NCBI RefSeq assembly: GCF_050948215.1
Contig: NC_135153.1
Location: 7,344,058-7,408,057 of the forward strand
From: Halictus rubicundus
Lineage: Eukaryota > Arthropoda > Insecta > Hymenoptera > Halictidae
Length of the DNA: 64,000 nucleotides
Reading direction: 5' to 3'
Every line of letters begins with the position of its first letter. Position 1 is the first letter of the stretch. The notes under the pieces are model-generated. The model saw nothing but the letters and a program-made list of their open reading frames with translations, ran no database searches and was not told the origin of the DNA. Shown here in pieces: positions 21,501 to 36,237 of the stretch. The position numbers and the translations under genes were made by a program.

Positions 21501-24500
21501 CCAGCTCGTGTAGGTCGGCTTGGAACTTGTGCAACGTGTACGCCTGGTTCAAAGCTTCGCGACGATGCTGTGTGTATCGTTGCAGGTCGTCCCAGTTGGA
21601 CTGCAGCTCCGATAGTATTCCATTGATCTGAGGAGCCTTGTCCGGGTACTTCTTCGACAATTCTCTAGCCTCTGCGTTGTGCTCCTTCAACTTTCCTTCG
21701 ATGGCAGTCATATCTCTCTCCATGGCCTCCTGCTTTCTCTGCAAGTGCTCGACGGCCGGCAGATCTTTCCCCACGTCCGACGTGTTCATGGCAACGGATT
21801 TCTCGATCACTCTCTGACTCGTGTCGTCTATGTCTCTGTTGAACAAGTGGATCTCCAACGCTCCAGCTAACGTCTCCCTGTAGGCGCTCAACGCTCCCTG
21901 CAGGCCCTTCCATTTGTTATTGAAATTATCCCTGCGCTGGTGAATCGCTTTCGATTCGTTATCCCTACCCTGTTTAATCAACTTATCCGCCAAAGCGTTA
22001 ATAGTCTTTATTCTAGAGTCGTCCACTCTCATGTCGCTATCCACGTCATCCAGCTTTCGTTGCAGACTCAAGCAGTGCTCGTAATCCTTTCCAGTGTCTC
22101 CAGCTTGCACCATCATCTCCTTGTCTCTGATCCACGCCTCGATCTTCTCCACCTGATTGTTGAACTCGAGGATATCCTGTGCCTCTTCCAAACCTCTGCC
22201 ACGATTCCCAGACTCGAATAACAGCTTTCTCCAAGAAGCATGCAGGTGTTCCAGTTGCTCGCGAATTTCTGCGCTAGCTGGATGCTTCTGGGCCAGTAGA
22301 GTCTCCCCTTTAGCTTTGATCTCCTCGATTCTACTCTGGTTCGCGGCCAGCTCTGCCTGGAACGCCTGGTGCTTCTGCAGTTTCTTGATCTTGTCCTCCA
22401 AACTGGACACCTCGCCCTTCGACGCTTCAGCTTCTAATTTCTTCTGCTTCTCGCCGATCCAGGATTCCGCTTCAGCCACGTCTCTGACGAACTGTGCGTG
22501 CAACAAACCCGCTTCCAGTCTCCTTCGCCTGGCTTCGCACAGGTTTCTAATTCTCGCTCGCCTCTGCACCACTTCGTTCAACCTCTTCTCGATCGTCGGG
22601 GAATCGAAGTGATTCTGATCTAACAATTTATCCCCGTGCTCCTGGAGGGCTGTCAATTTCTCTTCCTGGGTCACTAACAGTTTCTCGAATTCGTTGTGCT
22701 TCTTGACTTGGGCGTCCACTTCTTCCACAGAATCCCCGAAGTTGTCTCCGCTGAGCGCAGCTTCCTGAGTTGTCGACAGGTTGTCCAGCTGCTTGGCGTC
22801 CCGCAGGAAGAAATGCAGGTCTATCAGTTGATCGAGATGAACCTTCTTCTGTTGCCAGGCGGTGTGCAACTTTTGCCTTTCGTCGAGCAGTTGGTTACAC
22901 TTCTCCTCCACCTCCAAAGCAGCGTAATGGCCAGTTTGAACCATAGCTTCTCCCAGATCGAGGACAGAACTGAAACTGTCTTCTCTCGCCTCGATCTCCC
23001 CCTTCAGGGCTTCGTGCTCAGCCTTCAAGATCTGAGCACTCGCTGCATCCCTCACTTTGTCTTCGGTCGACATCGTGGCACGCAGTCCTGCTGCCCAGTT
23101 CATCAAGTCTCTGACCTGAGTCAAGAAGCGCTGCAAGTCGCAGCTAGCCTGCAGCTGATCTCTTCTGTGAGCGGACCTCTCTTTCAGCTCGTCCCACTGA
23201 GCAACGACGATCTGCTGTTGCTGATCGATGTGCACCGCGTTGTTTCCCGGATAGTGCGCTTGCAGTCTCGATGCATCCTCGACCAGGACCTGCAGCTGCG
23301 CCTCCAGAGCGACTAGATCATTTTCAAAGCCCTCGTGCCGCCTAATCAGCGCCAGGACAGAGTTCAAATCACGTCCTAGATCTTCTGGCAACGCTGCTTC
23401 CTTCTCTTGGATACGAGAGAGAGCTTCGGCGACGTCGCGATGGAATCTATGGATCTCCCCTGCTGCTTGCAATCTTTGCTCGCGGTTCCGAATGAGACCA
23501 AGAAGATGTTGCCAGGATTCCCTAATGAATACAATCGATATTAATATGTTGTCGCACTGTTTGCAACCGTCGGCGAACACGAGAAAAGCCACGCTTGTAA
23601 CAACCATTACAACAGCCAACAATTATACAGCTCACGCATTTACTTACAGCATCGCATTGTGTTGCTTCCGGACTTGACTTACAGGGTCATCGTCGTCAGC
23701 TCTGTATTAAATATATGTGCAAAAGATAGTTTTAGTGACCCAACACCGTTATGGTTGCGTAGAAAAATGTATCACCATCGTAATTCTTCCATTAAATATA
23801 TATGTATATAAGTAATAAAAAAAATTCGAGGAAAATTTTTTAGAAGAAAAAAAGGCGTTCAATAGAAATTTAGTAATTTATGCAAATTTAGACTTTCACC
23901 TGGACACTTCTATCATACAATTAATATTCTAATACACTTCTATCGTCCTATAATGAATCTAAGTAGGTGCCAGTCTATTAGAGCCAAGGTAAAAATTCTA
24001 CATGCACCCCAAGTGAACGTTCGAAAGAAGTCTCAAAACCAAATCAAATAACCACGAGCTCTTACCCTAATTGTTCCTGTCTTTTCTCGATGTCTTGAAT
24101 ATAAGGGCTCTCGTTCGCGATCAGTTTTCTGGCCAGTTCCTCGCACTGATTGAACCTCTCGGAGCCAGCCTCTATTCTGTGTTTGAAGTCGTTGAACTTG
24201 GCTTGCAGTATCAGCAAGTGTTCATAGTCCTGTCCATAGTCCTCGGACGCAGCTGCTTGTTCTTGCTCCTTGATCCACTGTTCCAATTCCCTGCTTTCCA
24301 AGAAGTATTCGTGGCGATACATGCTCTCCATTAAACGCTGTTGCCTCACTGTGGCTAGCCTCTGAAGTGCCCTCATCTGCTGCGCTATCGCTTGCTGCTT
24401 GATTCCTATCGCCTTGCTGTCAGGATGTTTCGCATTGATCATGGCACTAGCTGTGTGTCCCATTTCTGTCACTATGCCGTTGTAGGTGTCCAACTCTAAT

Positions 24501-27500
24501 TCGACAGCCTAAAAATAGCAGATGCATTAAACGTGAATATTGGTAATTTAGCTTATCCTCCAGGAATACTTTGTTTTATCATACCTTGTGCTTTGTTAAT
24601 AATTTTGTAGCAGCGTCACGGTCTCTGCCATAGTCCGTCGAGCTGAGAACATCGTTCTTCTCGTTCAGCCAGCTCTCGACTTCACCTGCTTCGAAGAAGA
24701 ACTCCTGCGCCTTCAAGGACAGATCCAAAGCCTTGCTCCTTTCTCCGGCCTTCTCTTGCAGGTCTCTCCAAGCGTCGTCGAGTTCGTCGCATAGTTCTCG
24801 TATCTATGCACCAACGATACTTTGTACATGATTATATTAAAAGAAGAATACGAATGCAAAACGCTTAGACGAATATATACAGCTATGACGAAAAATGTAT
24901 ATTAGTTGCTATAAATAAAATTTCACTAATCACTATAGGTGCGAATTCATTATTAGACTGCGGGCTTTATGCATTTATAATAAGAATGAGTAGGCGAAAC
25001 GTAAAACGTTAGGACGATAAAAGGAATTTAGGAGTATAAAGCATAAAGATCCGCAGCCTATTCATTATCATTTCTGTCTGAACGATGTAAGACAAGCACA
25101 TGCATGCGTTCGGAAGTTTCTTATACATCCTCTTCGGAAAATGTTTTGCTCTCCAGTATTTCGATTAAATTAAAAAACTCCTGTTAAAGACTTAGTATGT
25201 TATCACGGTAAATAAAACAACATCATCCATGCATTTGTGCTAACCTTACCTCTGCATACCCAATATTCTCCTAATAGTCCCAACTGTGCAAAAATTGTAA
25301 ATCTTTATTTTAGATGCTGCGTGTGACTATGTAACAATTCTGTACCGATCTGAAAACATCTGTACGCGCATCTGTAGCAGTGGGCCTTACCTTTTTCTTT
25401 TCTGGATGGGCTTGATCGATCAGAGTCTGTCCAGAAGCTAAAGTCTTGTCGATCATAGGTTGATGTCCTGCAATCTCAGCCTCGAGCTTTTTGTGCTTTT
25501 TGTGCAAGGTCTGCGCTTGATGCAGATTCTGCCCGAGCGTGGTCGAAGACGCTTGTGGAAGATGGTCCTTTATCCACTGCAACTCGGCGTCCAATTCGAA
25601 GCCAAACTTGTGGAACCGCAAGCTTTCTTCCAACGCTTCTCGCCTCCTCTTGGCTGGCTCTTTCAAGCTGCGGAATCTGCAAACAAAATTGATTTAAACA
25701 ATGGTTCCTTGATAATATTATTAAATATCGTTTACCAAGAAATGCTACGTACTTTCTCTGAGTCGCTTGGCTAGTCTTCAAGATATTCGCAGCATCAAAG
25801 TGTCCTTCGTGGGCCATCTCTTCACCCATGGCGACAAGATCGTCGACTTTCTGTTCCCACTGGCACATGTCACTCTCAAGTGTCTGGTGCTTCTTCAGCA
25901 ACTCTTTGCAACTTCTAAGGTCCACTCCAACTTGTTTGCTCTGCAGACAGTTCTCTATTTCCTCAAGCTTCAACCTAGCATCTTCCATGGTTCGGTTGTA
26001 ACCGTGCTGAGAGGCAGCTTGCCTCAACCTGCGACCCTTCTCTAAAGACAACGCTACCAATCTGTCCCATTGATCGTTCAACTCCTTCAGTGTTTTACCC
26101 ACGTCGTCTGATCGATAATTTTCCTCGGATATCAAAGCTTTCCCAGCTTTGTTTACAGCTCTCAGTTGTCCCTCATTAGCTCGCAGTTCTCTCTCGAAAG
26201 CCTCGTGCTTCTGAAGCTTTCGTTCCAGATTATTTAGATCGCGGTAGCTTTCGTCGGACGCGGTTTTCATTTTGTCACCCAACCAATCTCTCAGATCGTC
26301 CACCTCTGCAGAGAACTGCTGATAATGCTCAGAGGCCTTCAGCGCAGCTTGACGTCGCTGGGCAGCGTCCTTCACCGCCATTCTCCTCGCCAGGACCTGA
26401 TTCCTCCTCTCGTTGATGCTGGAAAAGGCAATCGATCGTATTAAAGTACCCTTGTCACTCCTACTCGCATCGGTCATCGTCAAGACACTTACTAGTCTCG
26501 GTCATAATGATCCTGAGCGATCAGCTTGTCAGCCATGTCGCTAAACGCCTTCAGCCTATCGTCCTGCGCTTGGAGAGTGTTCTCGAACTTTTCGTGCTGC
26601 TTCAGCAACGCTTCAACGTCGTCCAGAGACTCTCCCAAGTCGGTGAAGTCGAGGAACGCTTCGTGGGCGCTGGTGGTAGCTTCGATTTGATCCGCTTCGC
26701 GATTGAACTGCTGCAGCTCCAAGCACTGCTGAAGCCGAGCCTCTTTGGCCAACCAATCCGACGTCACAGCTTGGTACAAACCAAACAACTTATCCAAACG
26801 TTCGCTGACGTCCACCAGAGCTGGATTGCGGTGTAGCAGTTGAGTTCCGAGTTCCTCAACCTCTCGGAACCTAAAGAACGCGCAAAATTGAAGAATCAAA
26901 AGAATTAACAATTCAAATAATACAAAAAGACTCTCTCTCTCACTCGTCTTCTCGCGTCCTTATTTCTTCCCCGAGCTCCATGTGTTGCTTCCTCAGTTGC
27001 TCAGCAGTTGCCACATCTCTAACAGGTTCTTCGACCTTCATGGTTTCTTGCATATCCGCAGCCCAGTTGATCAGGTTCTTCGAACTGTTCATGAAAATCT
27101 GCTGGCCCACTGCGTCCTCCAATCTGGACCTGCGTTCCTTAGCTTTCGTTTGGACTTGATTCCACAGTTCCTTGATCTCGTTTTGCCTGGCGTTCACGTT
27201 GTTCAGCTCGTGCGGATAAGAGCTCTTCACGCTGTTAGCCAACAGGTTCACTTTTCTAACCTGGAACAAGGAATTTAAATGTTACACTTCCATCTTTTTC
27301 ATAAAACTTACAAAACACACTGCGAGTCAAAGATCGTACCTTCTCTTCAACCGGCGCCAGCTCCCTCTCCAGGTGCTGATGCCTCCTCTGCAGGGCTTGG
27401 ACTGTCTTCAGATCAGGCCCAAGTTCTGCCGTGTCCAACTGTGTGATCTTCTCCAGCATCCAATCGTGTGCTTCGTCGCAGGTCCTGTTGAACAGCTCCA

Positions 27501-30500
27501 CGCTGGACGCTCCCTCCAGGCTCTTCTCCTTCTGCGCCTTCAACCAGTTCAAGTGATCCCACAGCTGATGGATGTGCCTCTGCCTGGCCTTGACCTTGTC
27601 CAGCTGACTGTGACCCTGCCTGACGAACTCGTCCACAGCGGAATCGATAGCCTCCACGCGTTTACCGGAGGCTGACAAATCAGTGAGGAACTTCTCGTAC
27701 TTCCTCTTCGCGGTCTCGACGTTGTCGCGAGAGTCGTCAGCCCTCAGCATCTTCTCCTTGTCCTTGATCCACTTCTCGAAATCGTCACACTCACGATAGA
27801 AGCCGTACAATCTAATAGCATCCTCTAACAGCGCGTGCCTCTTCACTGCTAGCTCCTGCAGCTCGCTGTAAGTGTCGTTGATCTTCTTCTGTCGTTTCTC
27901 GACGCTGTCGCCGTCGCTGGCAGTCTTCCTCTTGATCGGCTTCACCGTGGACTTGATGGACTTGACCCGTCTGACCGGTACCATCTGCTTCACCATTTTC
28001 GTCTTCTTCACCCTCTGCGAGACCTTCACCTTCTCCGGCCTCCTGACCTGCACCTGGATCACCTTGGGCTCGACCTCGCGGACATAGTTTGCTGGCACGA
28101 AACCGTCGCTGCCGTCGGCTTTCCTAACGCTCCACCAGTCCGGGTTGGTCTTGTTCAGCAGGAACATTATCTCGTTCTTGACCATGTGCATACCCTGCCC
28201 GCTGAACGGGTACAAACTCTTTACCTGGGGTACCAGTCTGTCCTCGAGTACCGTTCTCGGCTCCATTCTCTCCACAACTTCGTCGACCCACTCATCCTGA
28301 GGAACCAGCCTTATCTCCTTGCTCCATTCTTCCTGTTCCAGCTCCGCGACAGGCTCAGGATCAGCGGACAGCTCGAGGGTCGATATGCCAGACTTGATCA
28401 GCTTCTCGGCCTGCATGTTCAGCGACTGTACGTCTCCCTTATAAGCGTTCAACTCACCCTCCAGGTCCTTGTGCCTCTGCAGCAGCGCTTGGGCACTAGG
28501 CTCGTCCACGCCGTAGTCTTCGGAGGCCACGAGAGCCATCTTCTCGTTCATCCAAGAGTCAGCCTCGTTCGCGTCAGCGTAAAACTGGAAAGCTTCGGCC
28601 GCGTCGTCCAACTGTTTCTTCCTCAACGCTGCCAGCTCTTCGAGGACCTTCCAGTGTTCTTGCAGCGAGTCGATACGGTTCTGAATCTCCAAAGCTGACG
28701 GATGACTGTCGGCGATCAGTTTCCTACCAGCTTCGCAGAGCTGCTCGGATTTCGGCCTTCGTACTTTCATCTCGTCCTGCAGAGCCTTGTGCTTTTGCTG
28801 CAAGGAGATCACGGCGCGCAAATCTTTCGCCGAGATCCCAGCCTTGCAGATCCTCTGCTTCTCGATCAGCCAGGATTCCTCGTCCTCGTGATCTTGCAGG
28901 AAGTGGAAGAAGTTCCTGGCGTCCTCCAGGCGAGCCTTGCGCTCCTTGCTGTACTCCACCAGCTCGTCGTACGCCCTGTTCAGCATCTCCAGCTTCTGTT
29001 GCAGCAGAGGGGCCTCCTTGCTCTGCGGCTGCGACAGATGCTGGCCCGCCTGTCTACCCAGCCTCCTCTGGGTCTCTCCTAGAGCCGTGACCTGCAGCTC
29101 CTGCAAGCTGTGCTTCTGCAGCAGATCCTCGACTCCCAGCAAATGCGGACCCACGTCGGTGCTCTGGAAATAGAGCTGCAGCTCCTGAATGGAAGCCAAT
29201 GTCGTGTCGATCTCCCGCATCAGGCTCATCAGAGAACTCAGAGCAACCAGGTTAGATTTATGATGATCCAGCAGAGCCAACAGCTCCTTCCACTTCTGCA
29301 TCACCTCCTGCTCCCTGACTCGCACCCTTTCCATCCCGTGATAATTCTCTCGAACCAACTCCTCGGACATGTTCGTCAAATCGTGGAAACGTTCTTCTCT
29401 AGCTAGAATATCTGCGCTAATAGCTTCGTGCTTCTTAACCGTGGCGTCCACTTGAGCCAAATTACTGCCGTACCTGGGGTCCGTTAACACTTGAATCATC
29501 TCCTTCAGGTAACCCTCTCGCAGGACACTCTTCCTCTCGAATTTGTAGTTTAATTGCTCTAGCCTCTCCTGTCTCAGCAATTCGGTTCTGAGAGCCACCT
29601 CACGACGATGCTCTGCTCGCTCCAACTCCACCCAGTTCCTCTCGATATCGTGCACCAATTGGCCCTCCTGGGGTGTGAACGCGGGCTGGTTCAACGACTT
29701 CAATTGCGTGTTTATGTGAAAGTACAGAGCCTCGATCTCCGATCTCTCCTTGTACTTCGGCGGCTTCTCCACCGTTCTGTACTGCTTGAAGGCGAGAAGC
29801 TCTCGCTGTATACCCTCCAGAGAGTTGGGAAAACTGCGGTTCTCCAGCACCCCTATTTTCATTTTGATCCACTCCAACAGATCGGTGGTCAGCTTCTCGT
29901 AGTGGATCTTCATCTTGTCGGCGTCCATCATCTGCCCCACGATCTGCGGACATTGATAAATGTTGTTCAAGGCTGATGGAGATTGTTCGAAATTGCTCAA
30001 GGTTGTTCAAGGTTGTCGAAGGATGTTCGAGGTTGTTGAAGGTCGTTCAAGGTCAGCAGGAATACGAACCAGGAAAATGAGAAATAAAATACTGATTGGT
30101 GTACATACATTAGCGATTCTCTTGCCACTCTTGATTTCGTTCTTCATCCTGGCGAACGTGTGGTAATAGGAGGCGACGTAGGTGATGATGGACTTCTCGT
30201 CGGGCCTCGCGGTGTCCACGTCTTCGGCATCCAACAGCCGCGGTATTCCCAGCTCGGAATTAGCAACGTCGAATGCATAGTTGAGGTTGTCGATGTGTTT
30301 GTTCTGCTGTAACTCTGACCAGTTGACCAAGTCTGGTCTGTGAGCGTGTATAAGGGCGTTGAAGCCCAGCCCGCTTCTCCAGGACCCTTTGAAAAACAAA
30401 CTTCACCTTGTAAACGCTGTACGCTGTCACGTTTAACGCGTTGACTGCCGCATCACCGACAAGTGTGGACGACAATTGTTTTCAGAAATTTTGGGGTTAA

Positions 30501-33500
30501 TCATTTATTGGGGTTTCTCGTTTGTTCCCCGTAACTACGGGTGAGGTATGGGGCTGAAACTTGGCAGAAAGGATTCTTTCTCGTTAAGCTATCGAACGAG
30601 CCATTTCCGGCCAAAATCGGCTAGGCCATTTGCTGTGTAATTAAAAAAGTAATTGATATCTGAGATGGCAGTCAACGCGTAACCAGATTTATTTTCTTTT
30701 AATGTACCAGTGAAGTCCTGGATGTTAACACCAGGATAACCATTGGTCTTCCTCTGGCACCAAAGCAGGAGCGCATCCTTCGCCGACTTCTTCTCGCTAC
30801 TGTCGTTCTCCTCGTCCACGTCGATCTCGATCTCCTGGATTTGGAACCTCAGGATGATCGTCCAGATCAGACCCAAGATCAGTCTCGGGTTTCCATCCAC
30901 AATATCCTCGGCTCCTATACTCTCCAGTCGAACCTGCAATCATAATGTTTTGCGATCAGATCGAGAAGAACGTTCATAGATAGCGTGATCGACGGAGGAC
31001 TCGTGAGTTACAGGGATCTCAGCAGGTAGCTCCGGGAAGATCGCTTCCCGGAGGTGTCATCGGGGAAAGTTCATACAAGTATAATAAAGAGATTCCGATC
31101 GGTTCTCTCGCAGGCATAAATTACGTTCGACGATGAAACATTCATTAGCCTCCGGACGTTTCACTCCTTCTGCGCGTTTCATTAAAACTCGCGCATCCGT
31201 TCGATGCCATGAGTTCTCGGCGCACAGTCGCGGATCAGGTGAATGCAACCGCATAATGCGCTCGCAGAATTTATGGGAAGGGATCGGTGGACTTCTGGTA
31301 CAATGATATTCGCATTCCATCGTGCACGCGCCTGTCTGTGTGTGTGTGTGTGCGAGTGGAAGCTCGCGCGCACGCGAGTTCGCGGAGGAATAAAGTAAAA
31401 GAGCGGAATGCACGCGCTGTCCATTGGTATAACATCGTTGCGTAAACACACCAGGTTTTAATAGTCAGCTTGCCGAGTGAGAGTCCGTTGGATGAATATC
31501 TCCTTGCTATGATAAAATGGTCTTGCATCGGTCGGTTGCGTCACGAGAGAAGCAAGAAGTGCAACGCGGCCTTGGGCTCATGATAATATGGTCACCGGGA
31601 ACGAGAAACCGAATGCTGTCTTCTGCCGGCTCCGCAGAAAACAGGACCTTCGAAAACGACTCGGCTAACGCAAAACTTGCTAGACGAAGTCGGAACGAAA
31701 ACTGGAAAGCCAACATTTTGCGGTGTTAATCGGCAGACTGCGGATTTTTATGCAAAATAAGAATCGTCTGAATTCAAGGTACACGGGACTACCATAGACA
31801 TCCATCTCTTAACAATTTTAATGGGCTGGGAATAATGCAATAGCGCCCTTAAATATTTCCTCTGTTTTGTATTTTGACCTTCCCGTTAATGAGAAAAATT
31901 AACCCTTAACGGTCCGGAAGTATTTCAAGTTTACTTCCCACCAGGTCCAAGCTATTTTTCATACGAAGAGAAACTGTGGACTCAACGTTTAGTATAGAAA
32001 GTGTAGAAAGGAAAGGAGGTTCTCAAGTGTAGAAAGGAAAATATTTATATTTTATTTTATTTTGATTTTTGCCACCATATACGCGGCATTGGACCCAGTA
32101 GGTAAAAGTACCATGCCGTTTATATGGCGGCATTGGTCCGTTAAGGGTTAAATACAGAAAATTTTTAAGAATCTCTTCAGACTTATCTAAATTATTAAGA
32201 AAAGAAATTTAACTCCTCCGTACCTCAGAACGGATCCGACAAAATTTTTATTTTGCCTAGCAATCCGCAGTCTAGTAATTAGTCTTAATCTGTTACACGC
32301 TAGCTCTGTCAGCGCGAGAACGATTTCTCGAGCGTTAATCGCAATTACCGCGTCAGGAAGATCGAGCGTCAAATTATAAATAAATAAATGAAATCGAGGT
32401 TGAAAGCAAATGCGTTAACGAGATCAGTCAGGTAGTAGTACTCGTTTCAACGGGCTGATGAAGCGCAGGGGGTTGAGATACAGGTTCCGCATAGGATACA
32501 AAGTGGATGCACTGTTAGGCCATTAGCCACACCTGATTATACACCGCTCGAAGAGTGCAATGCGTTAAGATACTGATGTCATCGTTAATAAGGAAACAGG
32601 TGTATTACGTTAAGCTATCTATCCTCGTTATTGCGCTCCCGTTGCAGCGTCTGCACTGCGTTATGTCATCGGCGGTACCTGAACAGGAGAGAGAGAGAGA
32701 GAGAGAGATCATTGTTTCAAGAGGAACCTAGTTCAGTAGTGACATACAGTAAGGAGCAAAACTGAGTCCACACTATTTGAAGCACATAACTTTTTTAAAA
32801 TTAGATCAAGTGACTTGAACGTTATTGAGGAGTGAGGAGGATTAGTTTATTAGACGAGGTGTAAAAAATTTTTGAAAAAAATTTGAACTGGTCGGAATCG
32901 CAAAAGAAATAGTAAAAGTTGGTTTTTTTCAGCTTTTTTATCTGAGCCTGTATTGAAAATTTAAACAATGTGTTTGACTCGCTCGAATAAATTATATCCA
33001 TGCTGAAAATTTCATCGATATTGGTTAATTCGTTTACGAGTTATAAACGCTTAAAAGTGGGAAAATTGTCATTTTTTACGATTTTCGACTTGAAATCGCA
33101 CTTTAATTGCAAGCTGGAAAAGTTCGAGGCATACGCACCCGACGAAGCAGTTTATTCGTCGTTGTTTAATTTTAGGGTGGTCGCAGTGTTTGCTGTAAGG
33201 GGATGGACGGGATCTTCTCGGATAAAATTTAGGGGCGGCCGAGCATCTATTTGCTCGGTGGCTGATAAACGATCGGGACCTAAAGAAGCGGTTATGGGCC
33301 AACAAACAACCTCCCCGCATTATTATACTGAATCGCAGTGCGTGCCCCGTGGCACGAGGTTCTTGCGACTTCTGGAATGCCGTCCGATCACTTGTGCCGG
33401 TCTATCAAGGCCGCGGCGAAATGAAAATTATTGTTCTTTCCAGAGGGAGGTGGCGGGGGAGGGTGGGGGGGGGAGGTGGCATCTCGCGGAATGCAAAAGA

Positions 33501-36200
33501 AACCAAATCGACGGTAGGTAAACACGGGTGCATCGGGCGACCTTCGCGTGTGACCGTGCAGTTTTCAAGTAAAACTGCACACGCTGCGCCCAGGAAAACA
33601 ATTTCATAATAACGTCCGATAAATCTAGCCTTCTACAAATTCTATCGTGCTCCACTGCCGAAACTAAACAAATTGACAATCCACGCGAACCGGTACTTTA
33701 TCCCGCGTTCGCGAAACTCCGGCGGGAAATTCTAACGCTGTTCTCAAACGTTGCGGTATCATAAATCCTGGAAAATGAAGGCGATCGAGGCGACTTGGGT
33801 AATTTTCTGTCGGGAAACCGGTGTTTATTATCGGCCGACTGAAAATCCCGCTTCGGAATCAATATTCTCGAAGTCCCGTGTGATTACCCCGGGAGGAAAG
33901 TAAACAAACGGACACGGGCATTATGGTCGGGGTAACGCGAAGCTCTTCCTGTCGCGTAATTTGTAACTACGGCGCGGCGCGCGGGTTATGTGTGCGCAAC
34001 GCCGGTAAACTGCGGCAACATATACAATATATATCCGAGAGGTGATCACTCGATAATAACAGATCCTCGATCTGCATAATGGACCTCAAGGCGGGCGTCG
34101 ACTGGACGACCGTCTCGTCCATCATCCCTGCCCCCTTACCCCAACCCTAATGCACCATTAAAACCCGGGGAACGGCTGTCGTTCATGTTTACTCCGAAGC
34201 AAAGACTGATCAACGAGGATAAGTGAATGACGCTACCCGATCGAACACAGTGACGATTCTATCATGCGATCAACGGGAATCGCGCAGGGCAAGCGTGCTC
34301 GAGGTGCGCCCTCGGCTAAAACGAGATACATCAAGCACCTAAATCCTTGTCAGGACTGGTATTAAAGGCCGTATAGATGTCGAACTTCTTGCCGGCGCTA
34401 TCATCTCTCTTTGCTACTACACGAGATTCAATCGTTCCGCTGAACACGTTGAAGCTACAGTGTTTCAGCCTTCATTGCACGATGCAAAATACACTTTGAA
34501 ATTTTTTGATCCTGCTTTCTCGGCCCGAGGAACTGAGAGTTTAACCCTTTGCACTCGAAGCTATTTCAACTCCAAAACGAAACATTTCTACTATATTGTA
34601 TATATACAGTGACTCTCACTAATATTCGGACGCTTTTAAAAATCGTATAACTTTGTTATTATTGGATCATACGACTTAGTTTTTTAAAAAGAAGTTAGCA
34701 CAATTGGTTTGCTACGTAAAGTGAAAAAAAAATTTTTACAAAAATTGCAATTGGTCGAAATTGCAGAGAAAATACTAAAAGTGGTATTTTGCAACTTTTT
34801 TATGTGGACTTATATTGAAAATTTAGAAAGTACGATTTGTAGATTTGTATGAATTATACATATTCTGAGAATTTCATCAAAATCGGTCAACGTTACAATG
34901 AGCTACAAATGTTTCAAAATGAACACATAAGGGCGAAATTCCCTGACAAGACCAAAATTCTGCGATTTTCACCCTCAAGCTATAATCGTTGAGTGTTTGT
35001 AACTCATTGCAACGTTGACTGATTTAGATGAAACATTCAGAATATGTATAATTGATACAGATGTACAAAACGTACTTTTTAAATTTTTGATATAAGCCCG
35101 CATTAAAAAGTTGCAAAATACAACTTTCAGTACTTTCTCTGCAATTTCAACCATTGACAATTTTAATCAAACATTTTTTCACGTTATGTAGCGAACCAAT
35201 TGTTCTAACTTCTCGAAACAAATTAAGGTAGTATAGACCAATATTAACAAGGTTATGCGATTTTTAAGAGCGTCCGAATATTAGTGGGAGTCACTGTATA
35301 TTTTTTTCATGTTATACTCGGACAATACTGCAATTTACTCGTACGATGCTGGAGTGTTTAGCAATTTATTAACTACAAACCAATTTAATAATGTAAAACA
35401 TTTTGAATAATGATACGGCGATTTCTAGTGGCGCCTTACAGTCGCCATTCGAGTGCTAAGGGTTAACCTAAAGGATTATCCTAGGTCCTCGACGTTTCAT
35501 TCAATTCCCAGAGAGAGGGGGCGAAGGAAGCGGTGGCGAATGCAGCAGCCTTGGCGTATTCTTAGAAAACTGGAAACGAAAACTTTTCACGAAAAGTGGG
35601 CGATTCTAAATAAAAAACAAGTATGTCGAAATTGGTATAGTATTAAAAATTGAATGATTTAGAGGTTCTTCTTCGTCCAAGGTTTTCTGGGAGTCGACAA
35701 ATTGCGGTTGATCGCGACGCAGTAGGATGACAGGTCAATAAACGTGAGTCGAAGGTGTCGGTCGAGGGAGTCGTTTAAAAAGTCGTTCGGCGAACGATCC
35801 GCGGATTATGTTCGGCCGAGGTCTGCCGTTCAAGAGAGTGTTGTACGGCGATCCGTTAATCGGGCCCCGGGCCCCGGGTCGGGCCGGGTTGGGCACGAGG
35901 CTCAACCTTCGAATTTTCAGCGAGGACCGGACTGCATACGCTCACGTTATGAGCCGGGGTATCAGCTCGGTGTATGAATAATGAATGAACCCGCGGACTG
36001 CATAGTAAGATGGGAATGACGGTACTGTTACATCGGCTGGGAAGGGTGGGGTACAGTTAAAACTCGTGCAACGAGACCGGCCGGGCCCCGATAAGTGGCA
36101 TAAAGGCAACGACGGCGTTAAATAACCGGTACTCGTTCTCCTCGCCGCCAATTGCTTTTTGTTGCAGTCGGTCGCAGGCCACGGGGCGCATTCAAAGAGA

Positions 36201-36237
<37 letters not shown>

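Noticed and set aside
21085..23622. Hydrophobic N-terminal extension of the karst exon 13 frame
   Set aside because: The segment above 23521 is intron read-through; exon 12 joins at 23521 in phase.
16970..29976. Many plus-strand frames opposite karst exons
   Set aside because: They are antisense shadows of spectrin-repeat coding sequence; leucine-rich translations are typical of that effect.
33000..33521. 173-codon plus frame
   Set aside because: It begins in a foldback-related repeat and continues in CpG/G-rich sequence; no known domain.
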